Positions 1-7,130 of a stretch of DNA of 64,000 nucleotides are shown here, piece after piece. Below the pieces are notes generated by a model, which was given only the letters and a program-made list of their open reading frames with translations, was not told the origin of the DNA and did not search any database. Source of the DNA: Lentimicrobiaceae bacterium (lineage in GTDB: Bacteria > Bacteroidota > Bacteroidia > Bacteroidales > Lentimicrobiaceae); contig JACJXH010000001.1 of the NCBI GenBank assembly GCA_020636745.1, positions 1 through 64,000 of the forward strand, given 5' to 3'. A program made the position numbers and the translations under genes. The stretch's first letter is position 1, and the number at the start of each line of letters is the position of its first letter.

Positions 1-499
1 ATTGCTCCCATTTGGGATTTATTTCAATCGTTTCTCCTTTAATCGAGTATATACAATCATTAGTGTATGATTGTGATAATTCAACTACAGCATTATCCTT
101 CGTATAATTTATCCAAGGTGATAAAAAACGATAAGGGACATTTAAAATAAAAACCCGTAAAAGCCCCCGGACTTTTGGGGTGCTTAAATTGTTGAAAATC
201 TGTTTCTTTATCTCTTCTTTCTTTGCATCAATTGGAATGTTAAGTTCTTTTTGGATTTCAATAATTTGATTGTATAGCGAATCAGATTTTCCAAAAGTTA
301 AACGGAAATAGTGTATTGGATACCACGCTTCGGAAATCATCCCAACAATAATCTCCCAAAAAGAAATTTGGCGACGTTGCTCCTTTACTAAAATATTCAG
401 AATAGAAACGAACCAGTAATACTTATATGTAGCGACTGTGTTATTGTAAATTTGTGCTAATAACTTTGTATCTAAGTTTTCATCTTTTGGCAGATTCAT
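1..499 (-). CDS. HNH endonuclease-family protein, N-terminal part (cut by window edge)
   Basis: An open frame runs leftward from an ATG at 499 through the window edge without a stop, giving about 166 residues. The N-terminus has the aromatic stretch TYKYYWFVSIL (residues about 23-33), then SEAWYPIHYFRLTFGKSD and later VPYRFLSPW. From memory these match the conserved N-terminal region of Bacteroidota proteins annotated as HNH endonuclease domain proteins. The HNH domain itself would lie beyond the left edge and cannot be seen, so the function is inferred by family resemblance only. The gene reads away from the rest of the window, and no partner methylase is visible. The sequence is AT-rich compared with metK, which would fit an accessory gene. 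Confidence 0.6.
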   Translation of the reverse strand, partial: MNLPKDENLDTKLLAQIYNNTVATYKYYWFVSILNILVKEQRRQISFWEIIVGMISEAWYPIHYFRLTFGKSDSLYNQIIEIQKELNIPIDAKKEEIKKQIFNNLSTPKVRGLLRVFILNVPYRFLSPWINYTKDNAVVELSQSYTNDCIYSIKGETIEINPKWEQ

Positions 500-1013
500 A
501 CTAATACCTGATTCAATAAAAGTTATGTTGATTTAGTTAATAGTCATCTTTTTAAGTAATTATTTGAGCTTCTCTCACTAATTTTTTTCTTATCAACCAG
601 TGAAATGAATCACAATGCTGCTCTATAAATATTTAACCTTATTCTCTTTGCCAAAAGTTCCTGAGTTCAATTTTGCTGAACAAATGTTGTGTCAAATTAT
701 AAAGCTACTTTCACTTGACTTTCCATATGTTTTGCTTCATCTGATTTTCTCTTTTTATTTGCAAAATGCAATTCAACAAAATTTGGCTTTTTATTTGAAT
801 TTTCAGAATTTCAACAAATTTAGGCAGTTATTTGCAAATATAACAACACTTTTAAAGAAGTTTTCAACTTTAGAGCGCAAAGAAAATGTTCAATTTTGAC
901 AATTATTGTCATCTCGGTAGTTTTAATTTTTTTTGTTCTTACTTGGTGCAGCTTTGTTAATAAAATCGTAGCCTTTCTCATCCCCCAAAAAATCCAATCT
1001 TCTTCGTGAGTAT
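500..1013. other. AT-rich intergenic region without a credible gene
   Basis: About 500 bases between the probable HNH-family gene and the metK terminator. One 94-codon frame at 615-899 is open on the plus strand, but its translation is low-complexity (rich in F, L, N and Q), as expected from AT-rich DNA, and it resembles no family I know. The leftward gene's promoter probably lies in 500-600, but I see no clear TAnnTTTG element on the minus strand. Confidence 0.5.
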
Positions 1014-1050
1014 AAAAAAACGCCCATGCTATGCACAGGCGTTTTTTTTT
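1014..1050 (-). terminator. Intrinsic terminator of metK
   Basis: The stem pairs CGCCTGTGC with GCATGGGCG around an ATA loop, with GU pairs inside. It is flanked by A-runs on one side and T-runs on the other, so the minus-strand transcript ends in a U-tract. It starts about 40 bases past the metK stop codon. Confidence 0.8.
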
Positions 1051-1087
1051 GATTTATTATGTTTGATCAACCAATATTTTACCCGGC

Positions 1088-2413
1088 TTAGATACCGAAA
1101 GCGGCTTTTATCTGGTCAACATAATCAAGCTTTTCCCAGCCAAACAGTTCAACGTTTTTGAAGTGGCGGGTTGTGCCGTTAATGGTTTTGTCAAAGGTGT
1201 CGCCATTTGTGTAATAAACTTCCACCTCTTCCATCCGGGCATCGCGGCCAAAATGGCCATACGAGGCAGTAGGGGTGTAAATGGGGTTTCTCAGCCCAAA
1301 ACGGTTAACAATGGCATAGGGGCGCATGTCGAAAAGGCCTTTCACCAGAAGCGAAATGGCGCCATCTGTCATCACCTGGCCATTGGCCTCTTTCACATGG
1401 GCTGTGCCAAAGGTGTTTACATATAATCCTACTGGCTGGGCAATGCCAATGGCATACGCCACCTGAACCAGTACTTCATCTGCCACGCCTGCAGCCACCA
1501 GGTTTTTTGCAATATGCCGGGCAGCATATGCAGCTGAACGGTCAACCTTTGAGGGGTCTTTTCCTGAGAAAGCGCCTCCGCCATGTGCACCTTTGCCGCC
1601 ATAGGTATCAACAATAATCTTGCGGCCGGTTAGTCCGGTATCGCCATGCGGGCCTCCGATAACAAATTTGCCTGTCGGATTTACGTGAAGCTTAAACTGA
1701 TCGTTAAAAAGCTTCTTCACCCGTTCGGGCTGGTCGGCTACCACAAGCGGAATCAGAATGTCGCGAACATCCTGCTCAATTTTCAGGCGCATCTGTTCAT
1801 CAGCTTCCTGTTCGGGAAGCGATTTGTCGGCAAAATCATCGTGTTGGGTGGAGATAACAATGGTATCAATCCTGACCGGATGGTTGTTGTCGTCATATTC
1901 AATCGTGACCTGCGATTTGGCATCGGGCCTCAGGTAGGTCATCAGTTTTCCTTCCTTGCGGATAGCGGCGAGTTTCTGCAGAAAAATGTGTGCCAGCTCA
2001 ACAGGCATAGGCATCAGATTTTCCATATCGCGGGTGGCGTAGCCAAACATCATGCCCTGGTCACCGGCTCCCTGGTCTTCGGGTTTCTGGCGAACCACAC
2101 CGCGGTTGATGTCGGCCGATTGCTCATGAATGGTTGATATAATGCCGCATGATTCGCCTTCAAACCGGTATTCATTTTTAGTATATCCAATATCAGCGAT
2201 GGTTTTTCTCACAACCTTATGCAGGTCAACATAACCTTCGGTCATCACTTCGCCGCTACAAACGGTTAAGCCTGTTGTAACCAGTGTTTCACAGGCTACT
2301 TTTGAATTTGGGTCAAATCTTAAAAATTCGTCAAGCAATGCGTCAGATATCTGATCGGCAACCTTGTCGGGATGCCCTTCCGAAACAGATTCGGATGTAA
2401 ATAAATAGGCCAT
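1088..2413 (-). CDS. metK: S-adenosylmethionine synthetase
   Basis: MetK makes S-adenosylmethionine from methionine and ATP in the cytoplasm, releasing phosphate and pyrophosphate. The 441-residue frame has all family hallmarks: HPDK at residues 14-17 for ATP binding, the GAGDQG signature at 115-120, and the glycine-rich GGGAFSGKD loop at 278-286 followed by DRSAAY. Its length is within what I expect for Bacteroidota MetK, which is longer than the E. coli enzyme. The ATG at 2413 (MAYLFTSESVSEGHPDK) is the natural family start. The gene is monocistronic: it has its own terminator at 1014-1050 and a promoter-like element at 2541-2548, leaving a leader of about 120 bases that may be structured. 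Confidence 0.97.
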   Translation of the reverse strand: MAYLFTSESVSEGHPDKVADQISDALLDEFLRFDPNSKVACETLVTTGLTVCSGEVMTEGYVDLHKVVRKTIADIGYTKNEYRFEGESCGIISTIHEQSADINRGVVRQKPEDQGAGDQGMMFGYATRDMENLMPMPVELAHIFLQKLAAIRKEGKLMTYLRPDAKSQVTIEYDDNNHPVRIDTIVISTQHDDFADKSLPEQEADEQMRLKIEQDVRDILIPLVVADQPERVKKLFNDQFKLHVNPTGKFVIGGPHGDTGLTGRKIIVDTYGGKGAHGGGAFSGKDPSKVDRSAAYAARHIAKNLVAAGVADEVLVQVAYAIGIAQPVGLYVNTFGTAHVKEANGQVMTDGAISLLVKGLFDMRPYAIVNRFGLRNPIYTPTASYGHFGRDARMEEVEVYYTNGDTFDKTINGTTRHFKNVELFGWEKLDYVDQIKAAFGI

Positions 2414-2470
2414 TACAGCAGTATTTTAGTTATAAATACGTGAAACGGAAAGCATTTGATCAACGGCGGG

Positions 2471-2540
2471 AATTGCTTTAGCATTTTTTTAAATGGTTGC
2501 AATCAATCAAATTTTTCCATCGTGGTTGAAACCAACGCGG
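2471..2540 (-). promoter_or_regulatory. Candidate structured leader of metK (possibly SAM-II-like)
   Basis: The minus-strand leader contains UGGUU (2534-2530) able to pair with AACCA (2498-2494), preceded by UUGC. About a dozen bases later, after an A-rich stretch, comes GCUAAAGC (2482-2475). The order stem, UUGCA, A-rich linker, GCUAAA recalls the core of SAM-II riboswitches, here with a long loop. I recalled that consensus from memory and did not compute a fold. The block lies between the candidate promoter and metK, which makes SAM feedback plausible but unproven. Confidence 0.3.
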
Positions 2541-2548
2541 CAAAGGTA
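2541..2548 (-). promoter_or_regulatory. Promoter -7 element of metK
   Basis: The minus strand reads TACCTTTG, an exact match to the Bacteroidota -7 consensus TAnnTTTG. No clear TTG -33 element is seen at the usual distance. Transcription would start about 120 bases upstream of the metK ATG. Confidence 0.5.
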
Positions 2549-2910
2549 GGAATAAATTTTGGATTGCTGGTTTCTGTTTTTTTTCCTTTCCCCTTTTTCT
2601 TACCCCTTGTTTTTCAATTCATGCAGATGGTTGGTACCTGCAATTTTGCGGTGTGTAGATTACTTTATAGCGGATGATGACAGTAAAGGTGCTTTATATG
2701 TTGACGATGCCGGATTGCTATTGCGAATCAATGCGAAGGTGACAGCGCAACCGCTAAAAGTTGAGAGCACTTGACATACAAAAGATACCAGACAATATGT
2801 TTTAAAAAAAGGTCTGGATTTTAATGGCGGTGTGTTTTTACCGGATTTGAAATGATTGTTTGAAAAAAAAGTTTACACCAGGGGCTGTCAAAAAGGGTGT
2901 CCGGTGTGCT
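2549..2910. other. Intergenic region upstream of metK
   Basis: About 360 bases between the metK promoter and the stop of the HTH/coiled-coil gene. A plus-strand frame runs to 2774, and its last 40 codons (VDYFIADDDSKGALYVDD onward) look more protein-like than the rest. It has no recognisable family or start and could be a decayed gene remnant. I see nothing else. Confidence 0.4.
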
Positions 2911-3366
2911 TTAAAGCTTTTTTGCTGCAATCAAATCCTTCATGATTAGTTTTGTTGTATTGAGCTCTGTTTCAAGCATGCGCCGGTTGATATCTGCCTC
3001 ATGCACCTCGTTTTTGAGTTCAGAAATTTTTTTCTCATTTGCTTTAATTGTTGACTTTAAGGATTCAATCTCCTTTTGAAGCTTGTCAACTTCAAAACTT
3101 AAAGGGTTAGTTTGTATGTGGGGATTGTCAGGCCCTTTATAAGGCAGCATCCAGGCAATTTCCTGAAAAAAATTATACTTCAGCGCTTTGCAACATACAA
3201 TCAGCTTGCGCACCGACATATCTTTCCGCTTCATCATGGTGGTGATGCTGCTTGGATGCCGGTTGATCTTAGCAGCAAATTTACCCGGCCTGATATCTTG
3301 CCTTTCAATTTCGCGTGCAACTATTTCAACAGGGTTGACAGGTAAGGTAGGGGGGAGTGTCTTCAT
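2911..3366 (-). CDS. Small HTH protein with C-terminal coiled coil, function unknown
   Basis: 151 residues. The N-terminal half (about 10-70) looks like an XRE/Cro-type helix-turn-helix: GKFAAKINRHPSSITTMMKR fits the turn and recognition helix. Residues about 90-148 form a heptad-rich coiled coil (VDKLQKEIESLKSTIKANEK onward), suggesting a dimer. There is no catalytic or membrane segment. This looks like a DNA-binding regulator of a type common in Bacteroidota, but I cannot name a target. It stands alone, with about 480 AT-rich bases upstream. The ATG at 3366 gives a sensible N-terminus directly before the HTH. Confidence 0.75.
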   Translation of the reverse strand: MKTLPPTLPVNPVEIVAREIERQDIRPGKFAAKINRHPSSITTMMKRKDMSVRKLIVCCKALKYNFFQEIAWMLPYKGPDNPHIQTNPLSFEVDKLQKEIESLKSTIKANEKKISELKNEVHEADINRRMLETELNTTKLIMKDLIAAKKL

Positions 3367-3847
3367 ATGTTTAAAGTTTTGAAGGTATGTAAAGATACAT
3401 ATTTTGTATAAATATCAGCGTTGCCTTAATAATATTAAAGTAGAATTGGAATAAAGTATACAATAGTTGTATAAAAAATTAGTATGCGTGGATAGAAATG
3501 AAAATAATTGTAAGTAAAACAACTGAAATTTGTGTAAAACGTATAGAAATTAAAAATAAATAAATATAAATTGGGAGAAAGTAAAGATATGATGTATTAA
3601 AAGTAAGTTGAATTTAGTGTTGCTAAATCAAGCTATCATGTAATCATATATAGGTTTAAATAAAACAAACCAGGTGTATAAACAATTCAAATAGTGTTGG
3701 TAAAAAATGTACTTATGTTTGAGCCATAGCTACTTTTGTTTTAGAAAGTGCAATTTTGCTGGTTCAAAAAACTTGCCGGTTGAATGGCAAAGGATTGATT
3801 ATGATTTAAATATGCACATGCAATGGCAGAATGGCCGGAACAGGCGT
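3367..3847. other. AT-rich intergenic region
   Basis: About 480 bases upstream of the HTH gene and downstream of gldA, very AT-rich. The minus strand has TATCTTTA at 3397-3390, close to the -7 consensus and suitably placed for the HTH gene. The plus-strand frame at 3707-4033 mostly overlaps gldA antisense and is not credible. No RNA gene or repeat was recognised. Confidence 0.4.
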
Positions 3848-4759
3848 TTATTTTTTGGTAAGTTGTTGAAATACATCTTCCAGACGGCTGCTTTGTTTCT
3901 GCATGGAAAGAACGGCCAGGCCATTATCAACTGCAAATCTGAAAATTTCCTGCCTCACATCCAGGTCTTTGGCCGATTCAACCAGCCAGGTATAACCTGT
4001 GATGTGTTTAACGCTCATTACGCCCTTGATTGATTTCAATACCTCAGCTTTTACATCTTTATCAAATTCAACAAGTACATGTTCGGTGCTGTCGGCATTT
4101 TTGAGCAGTTGACCGGTGCTGTTGTCGGCTACAATTTTACCGTGATTGATGATAATAGCCCGGCTGCACATGGCCTCCACTTCCTGCATGATATGAGTAG
4201 AGAGCATCACCGTTTTTTGTTTCCCTATTTCAGCAATCAGGTTGCGTATATCTACCAATTGATTGGGGTCAAGACCCGAGGTAGGCTCGTCGAGTATCAA
4301 CACATCAGGATTATGTATCATGGCCTGGGCCAGTCCAACTCTTTGGCGAAAGCCTTTTGACAGTGCTCCGATTTTTTTACCTTTCTCAGGCATCAAACCC
4401 GTGACTTCCATCATCTGTTTAACCCGTTTAGCAGTGTTTTTTCCTAATTGATGAATACCGGCTACAAATTCAAGGTATTCTTTGATGTACATATCGGTAT
4501 ATAGGGGGTTGTTTTCAGGCAGATACCCCACTTTTTTGCGAACTTCGAGCGATTGCTCCCTGATATCGAATCCATAAACACTTGCTTCACCTGATGAAGG
4601 AGGAATAAAACAGGTGATAATTTTCATCATGGTTGATTTGCCTGCACCATTGGGGCCCAGCAATCCGACGATCTCGCCCGGCTTAATGCTGAATGTAACT
4701 TGGTCAAGTGCGAGTTGTTCGCCGTAACGCTTGCTGATATTGGAAACTGTAATGGACAT
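3848..4759 (-). CDS. gldA: ABC transporter ATP-binding protein, GldA-like
   Basis: The ATPase subunit of an ABC-2 type transporter, 303 residues, matching the length and sequence style of GldA of Bacteroidota gliding/secretion systems. Visible motifs are Walker A GPNGAGKS at 35-42, the Q-loop region near YLPENNPLY, signature LSKGFRQR at 133-140, Walker B LILDEP at 154-159 followed by TSGLDPNQ, and the H-loop histidine at 189. The C-terminal 80 residues are the extra domain typical of this subgroup. The membrane partners GldF and GldG are not adjacent, as is also known for gldA elsewhere. Presence of gldA alone does not prove gliding, because many non-gliding Bacteroidota keep it. Confidence 0.85.
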   Translation of the reverse strand: MSITVSNISKRYGEQLALDQVTFSIKPGEIVGLLGPNGAGKSTMMKIITCFIPPSSGEASVYGFDIREQSLEVRKKVGYLPENNPLYTDMYIKEYLEFVAGIHQLGKNTAKRVKQMMEVTGLMPEKGKKIGALSKGFRQRVGLAQAMIHNPDVLILDEPTSGLDPNQLVDIRNLIAEIGKQKTVMLSTHIMQEVEAMCSRAIIINHGKIVADNSTGQLLKNADSTEHVLVEFDKDVKAEVLKSIKGVMSVKHITGYTWLVESAKDLDVRQEIFRFAVDNGLAVLSMQKQSSRLEDVFQQLTKK

Positions 4760-4793
4760 GGGCAGGTTGATAAGGGATGAAATATTACCGGCA

Positions 4794-4801
4794 CAAAGTT
4801 A
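4794..4801 (-). promoter_or_regulatory. Promoter -7 element of gldA
   Basis: The minus strand reads TAACTTTG, matching TAnnTTTG, 35 bases upstream of the gldA ATG. A TTTG lies 26 bases further upstream (4831-4828), slightly wider than usual. Confidence 0.4.
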
Positions 4802-4862
4802 ACAAGAAATGTAAAGTTGAATAGGATCAAATTTCGGATTTGTAATTTATTGGAGGCCGGGT

Positions 4863-5291
4863 GTGCAAAATTGTATGTTGTTTATGAAGTTGCCTGCCTC
4901 GGTCACTCTGCCGGTTGAAGTTGATAAGTCTACACAAATATTTTTTCCGCAAAAGGATGATACTTTCGAACTGTTTTTTTACAATCAGCCCCCAACCGCT
5001 GCCTGCCAGATCTACAACCCGACTTTCAAAGGCAACGAATCTTCTAAACTGAGGGTTTATCCAAATCCGGCGAATAATTTTATCACTATCGCTTGGAATT
5101 ATAAAGACCATGGTAATTTGGACCTTACCATATCCGATGCGAACGGCCGCACTGTTTACACTAAGCCTCTGGTGGGCCAGAACAATGAAACAATTCTGGA
5201 CATTGCCGGTTTTGAAAACGGCACTTACCAGGTAAGTTTATCGAGCGGTAACAAGAGCATTGCTACTGAAACAGTAGTAATACAGAAGTAA
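4863..5291 (+). pseudogene. Internally deleted copy of the papain-like/beta-helix T9SS gene
   Basis: The 142-codon frame fuses two pieces of the 1451-residue protein at 7131-11486. Bases 4908-5010 match 7305-7407 (103 bases, few differences; residues about 59-92). From codon 49 on, the frame matches the C-terminal part from residue about 1367, including the whole T9SS sorting domain (LRVYPNPANNF to ETVVIQK). The region between is missing, and the frame is kept across the junction near 5010/5011. There is no signal peptide, so the product could not be exported. I read it as the scar of a large in-frame deletion in a duplicated gene. A functional mini-protein is unlikely. Confidence 0.8.
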
Positions 5292-5395
5292 GTTTTCTGT
5301 TACCATTATAAGAGCTGCCTTGTGAAAACTACAGGGCAGCTTTTTGTTTATTTTTATCAATACTTTTTTTGCGATTTGGGCTGGTTAGTTAAATT
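5039..5395 (+). repeat. Long direct repeat, copy 1 (C-terminal sorting domain plus terminator)
   Basis: This is nearly identical and without indels to 11234-11590 (offset 6195, 357 bases). It covers the T9SS sorting-domain coding part, the stop codon, the terminator and about 50 bases beyond. The homology extends past the coding end, so it reflects DNA duplication and not only protein conservation. Confidence 0.9.
5312..5347 (+). terminator. Intrinsic terminator after the deleted gene copy
   Basis: GCTGCCTTGT pairs with ACAGGGCAGC (10 bp with one GU), followed by TTTTTG. The same terminator occurs after the full-length gene at 11507-11542. Confidence 0.85.
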
Positions 5396-5834
5396 TGTAT
5401 ATGATTGCTTGAAGGCTATTCACTTAACTTTTATCATTATCAAATTAATCCGGCCTAGGCTTTAAATTGAATGCCTGATTTTTTTTAGCAGGGCCTTATC
5501 CCTGGTTTGCGCGCGTCCTCTCAGGAAAAGAAAAAACCCTAGTCTTTATTGCAAAGACTATTTATAAATACAATAAATTGCAACTTTCCCCAAATTAATA
5601 AGGATAAATCAATACACTTTCAGAATTAATTTTTCATATTTGCTCTTTACTTTAATAAATGATTTAAATTGGTAAAAACATTTTACATATTGGATAATGT
5701 TCATATCAAGTTGTCAATCATTTTGGCATATGCACGAATAGATTTTTTTTCTAATCTCGTTGTTAATTCTTAAAATGATCAATAGAATTGAATTTAACAC
5801 TGGTAACTTCCTTAATATAAAAACGAAATCTGAA
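5396..5834. other. AT-rich intergenic region upstream of the propeller protein gene
   Basis: About 440 bases without a gene. It contains a perfect 8-bp inverted repeat, TAGTCTTT with AAAGACTA, at 5540-5560 around a 5-base loop and not followed by a T-run. I found no consensus promoter I would defend. Confidence 0.4.
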
Positions 5835-7100
5835 ATGAAATATTATATACTTCTGCTGTTTGCCATCTTATTCATCACAACAACATCCAATTCCCAGGAT
5901 TTCTGGGAACCAATCAACAATCCGGGAGCTCATATTTACGATATGACAGTGGATCCACAGGGCAGAATTTACCTTGCAACTTCAGATGAAAATTTTGGGG
6001 GAATATACCGAAGTGATGATAATGGAGAAACCTGGCAACATAAAAGCAATGGTATCCCTTTTTCAAATACCAGGGCAATAGCATTTTACCGTGACAGTAC
6101 TTTGTTTGCTTCGCTTCCCAGTGAGTTATACAGAACCTCTGATCTTGGAGAAAACTGGCAATTGGTTTACGAACATTTTCCGGAAGCTATATCTTTTGAT
6201 GTTATCAGATGTGGTTTTGACAGCATCATTCTGGCTGGAGGAGAGAAATCATGGGGAATGCTCCGTTCAGTGGATAATGGTGAAACATGGGAAAATGTAC
6301 TGAATTTGTATAACGATGATTATCAAGAGCATATTACTGATATTGCTTTTGGGCCCAATGGCATAATATACGCATGTTCGAGATTTACCAATAGTTGGAG
6401 TGACGAACAACCTAAAGTTTACTCGTCAATAGACTATGGAAAAACATGGATACCTTTTCTTAATCTCACTACCCCGAGTGCTTATTATTCTTTGGATTTT
6501 GATAACAACGGAAGGCTACTTGTGGGTAGCTGGAATGGCATATACCGTTTTGATTTTGTGCTGAATTCCTGGGAATATATAGCAATCAATTCATCAGTAA
6601 TGGATTTTCAGGTTGTTGCTGACAACCGGATTTTTCTGGCCTGTGATCAAAGCGCTGGATTTGGGGGTGTATTGTTATCAGAGGATGGAGGTGATACTTA
6701 TCCTATTGTGCTGAATAATGGGTTGATATATAATTCTGCAGGCCAATTTGCAGCTGATGCTATTGGAAAACTACTCATGTACCCGCCGGGTTCTTCAATC
6801 ATTTATAAAAGCCAGGATACAATAATTACTGCATCTCATATAATTAATGATTTAGAATTCAGAAATAAACTCTTAGTATGTTATCCTAACCCTTTTAAGA
6901 ACCACATAATTTTTAAATCAACAATAAATCAATCATCAAAAGTTGAAATCCTCGATCAATCAGGATCTTGCATCTTAACTTTTGAAATGGAACCTCTACA
7001 AGAGTATTTGTTTGAAGTGGCAAATCTGCCTGCTGGTTTGTATATTGCAAAGATTGAATCCGAAAAACAATTTCAAATTTTAAAATTAATACACTACTAA
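5835..7100 (+). CDS. Secreted Asp-box (BNR-like) beta-propeller protein with T9SS sorting domain
   Basis: 421 residues from the ATG at 5835, chosen because it directly precedes a signal peptide (MKYYILLLFAILFITTTSNSQ) whereas the longer frame begins at a TTG. The body has about five Asp-box motifs of the form S-x-D-x-G-x-T-W (for example YRSDDNGETW near residue 60), the blade turns of sialidase/sortilin-type propellers. About the last 75 residues (VCYPNPFKNHIIF onward) are a type A T9SS sorting domain, so the protein should cross the outer membrane and be anchored or released. No catalytic residues of sialidases are apparent, so a binding or structural role is as likely as an enzyme. It lies 30 bases upstream of the 1451-residue gene and may share its transcript. 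Confidence 0.85.
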   Translation: MKYYILLLFAILFITTTSNSQDFWEPINNPGAHIYDMTVDPQGRIYLATSDENFGGIYRSDDNGETWQHKSNGIPFSNTRAIAFYRDSTLFASLPSELYRTSDLGENWQLVYEHFPEAISFDVIRCGFDSIILAGGEKSWGMLRSVDNGETWENVLNLYNDDYQEHITDIAFGPNGIIYACSRFTNSWSDEQPKVYSSIDYGKTWIPFLNLTTPSAYYSLDFDNNGRLLVGSWNGIYRFDFVLNSWEYIAINSSVMDFQVVADNRIFLACDQSAGFGGVLLSEDGGDTYPIVLNNGLIYNSAGQFAADAIGKLLMYPPGSSIIYKSQDTIITASHIINDLEFRNKLLVCYPNPFKNHIIFKSTINQSSKVEILDQSGSCILTFEMEPLQEYLFEVANLPAGLYIAKIESEKQFQILKLIHY

Positions 7101-7130
7101 AAATCATAACATTAACCTATTCTTCAACTT

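Noticed and set aside
615..899. 94-codon gene upstream of metK
   Set aside because: Low-complexity translation from AT-rich DNA, no family resemblance, no promoter.
2456..2774. Small genes on the plus strand upstream of metK
   Set aside because: They overlap the metK promoter and leader antisense, and the start codons lack context. The last 40 codons may be a remnant but nothing can be identified.
3707..4033. 108-codon gene antisense to the gldA end
   Set aside because: More than half of it is the reverse complement of gldA coding sequence.
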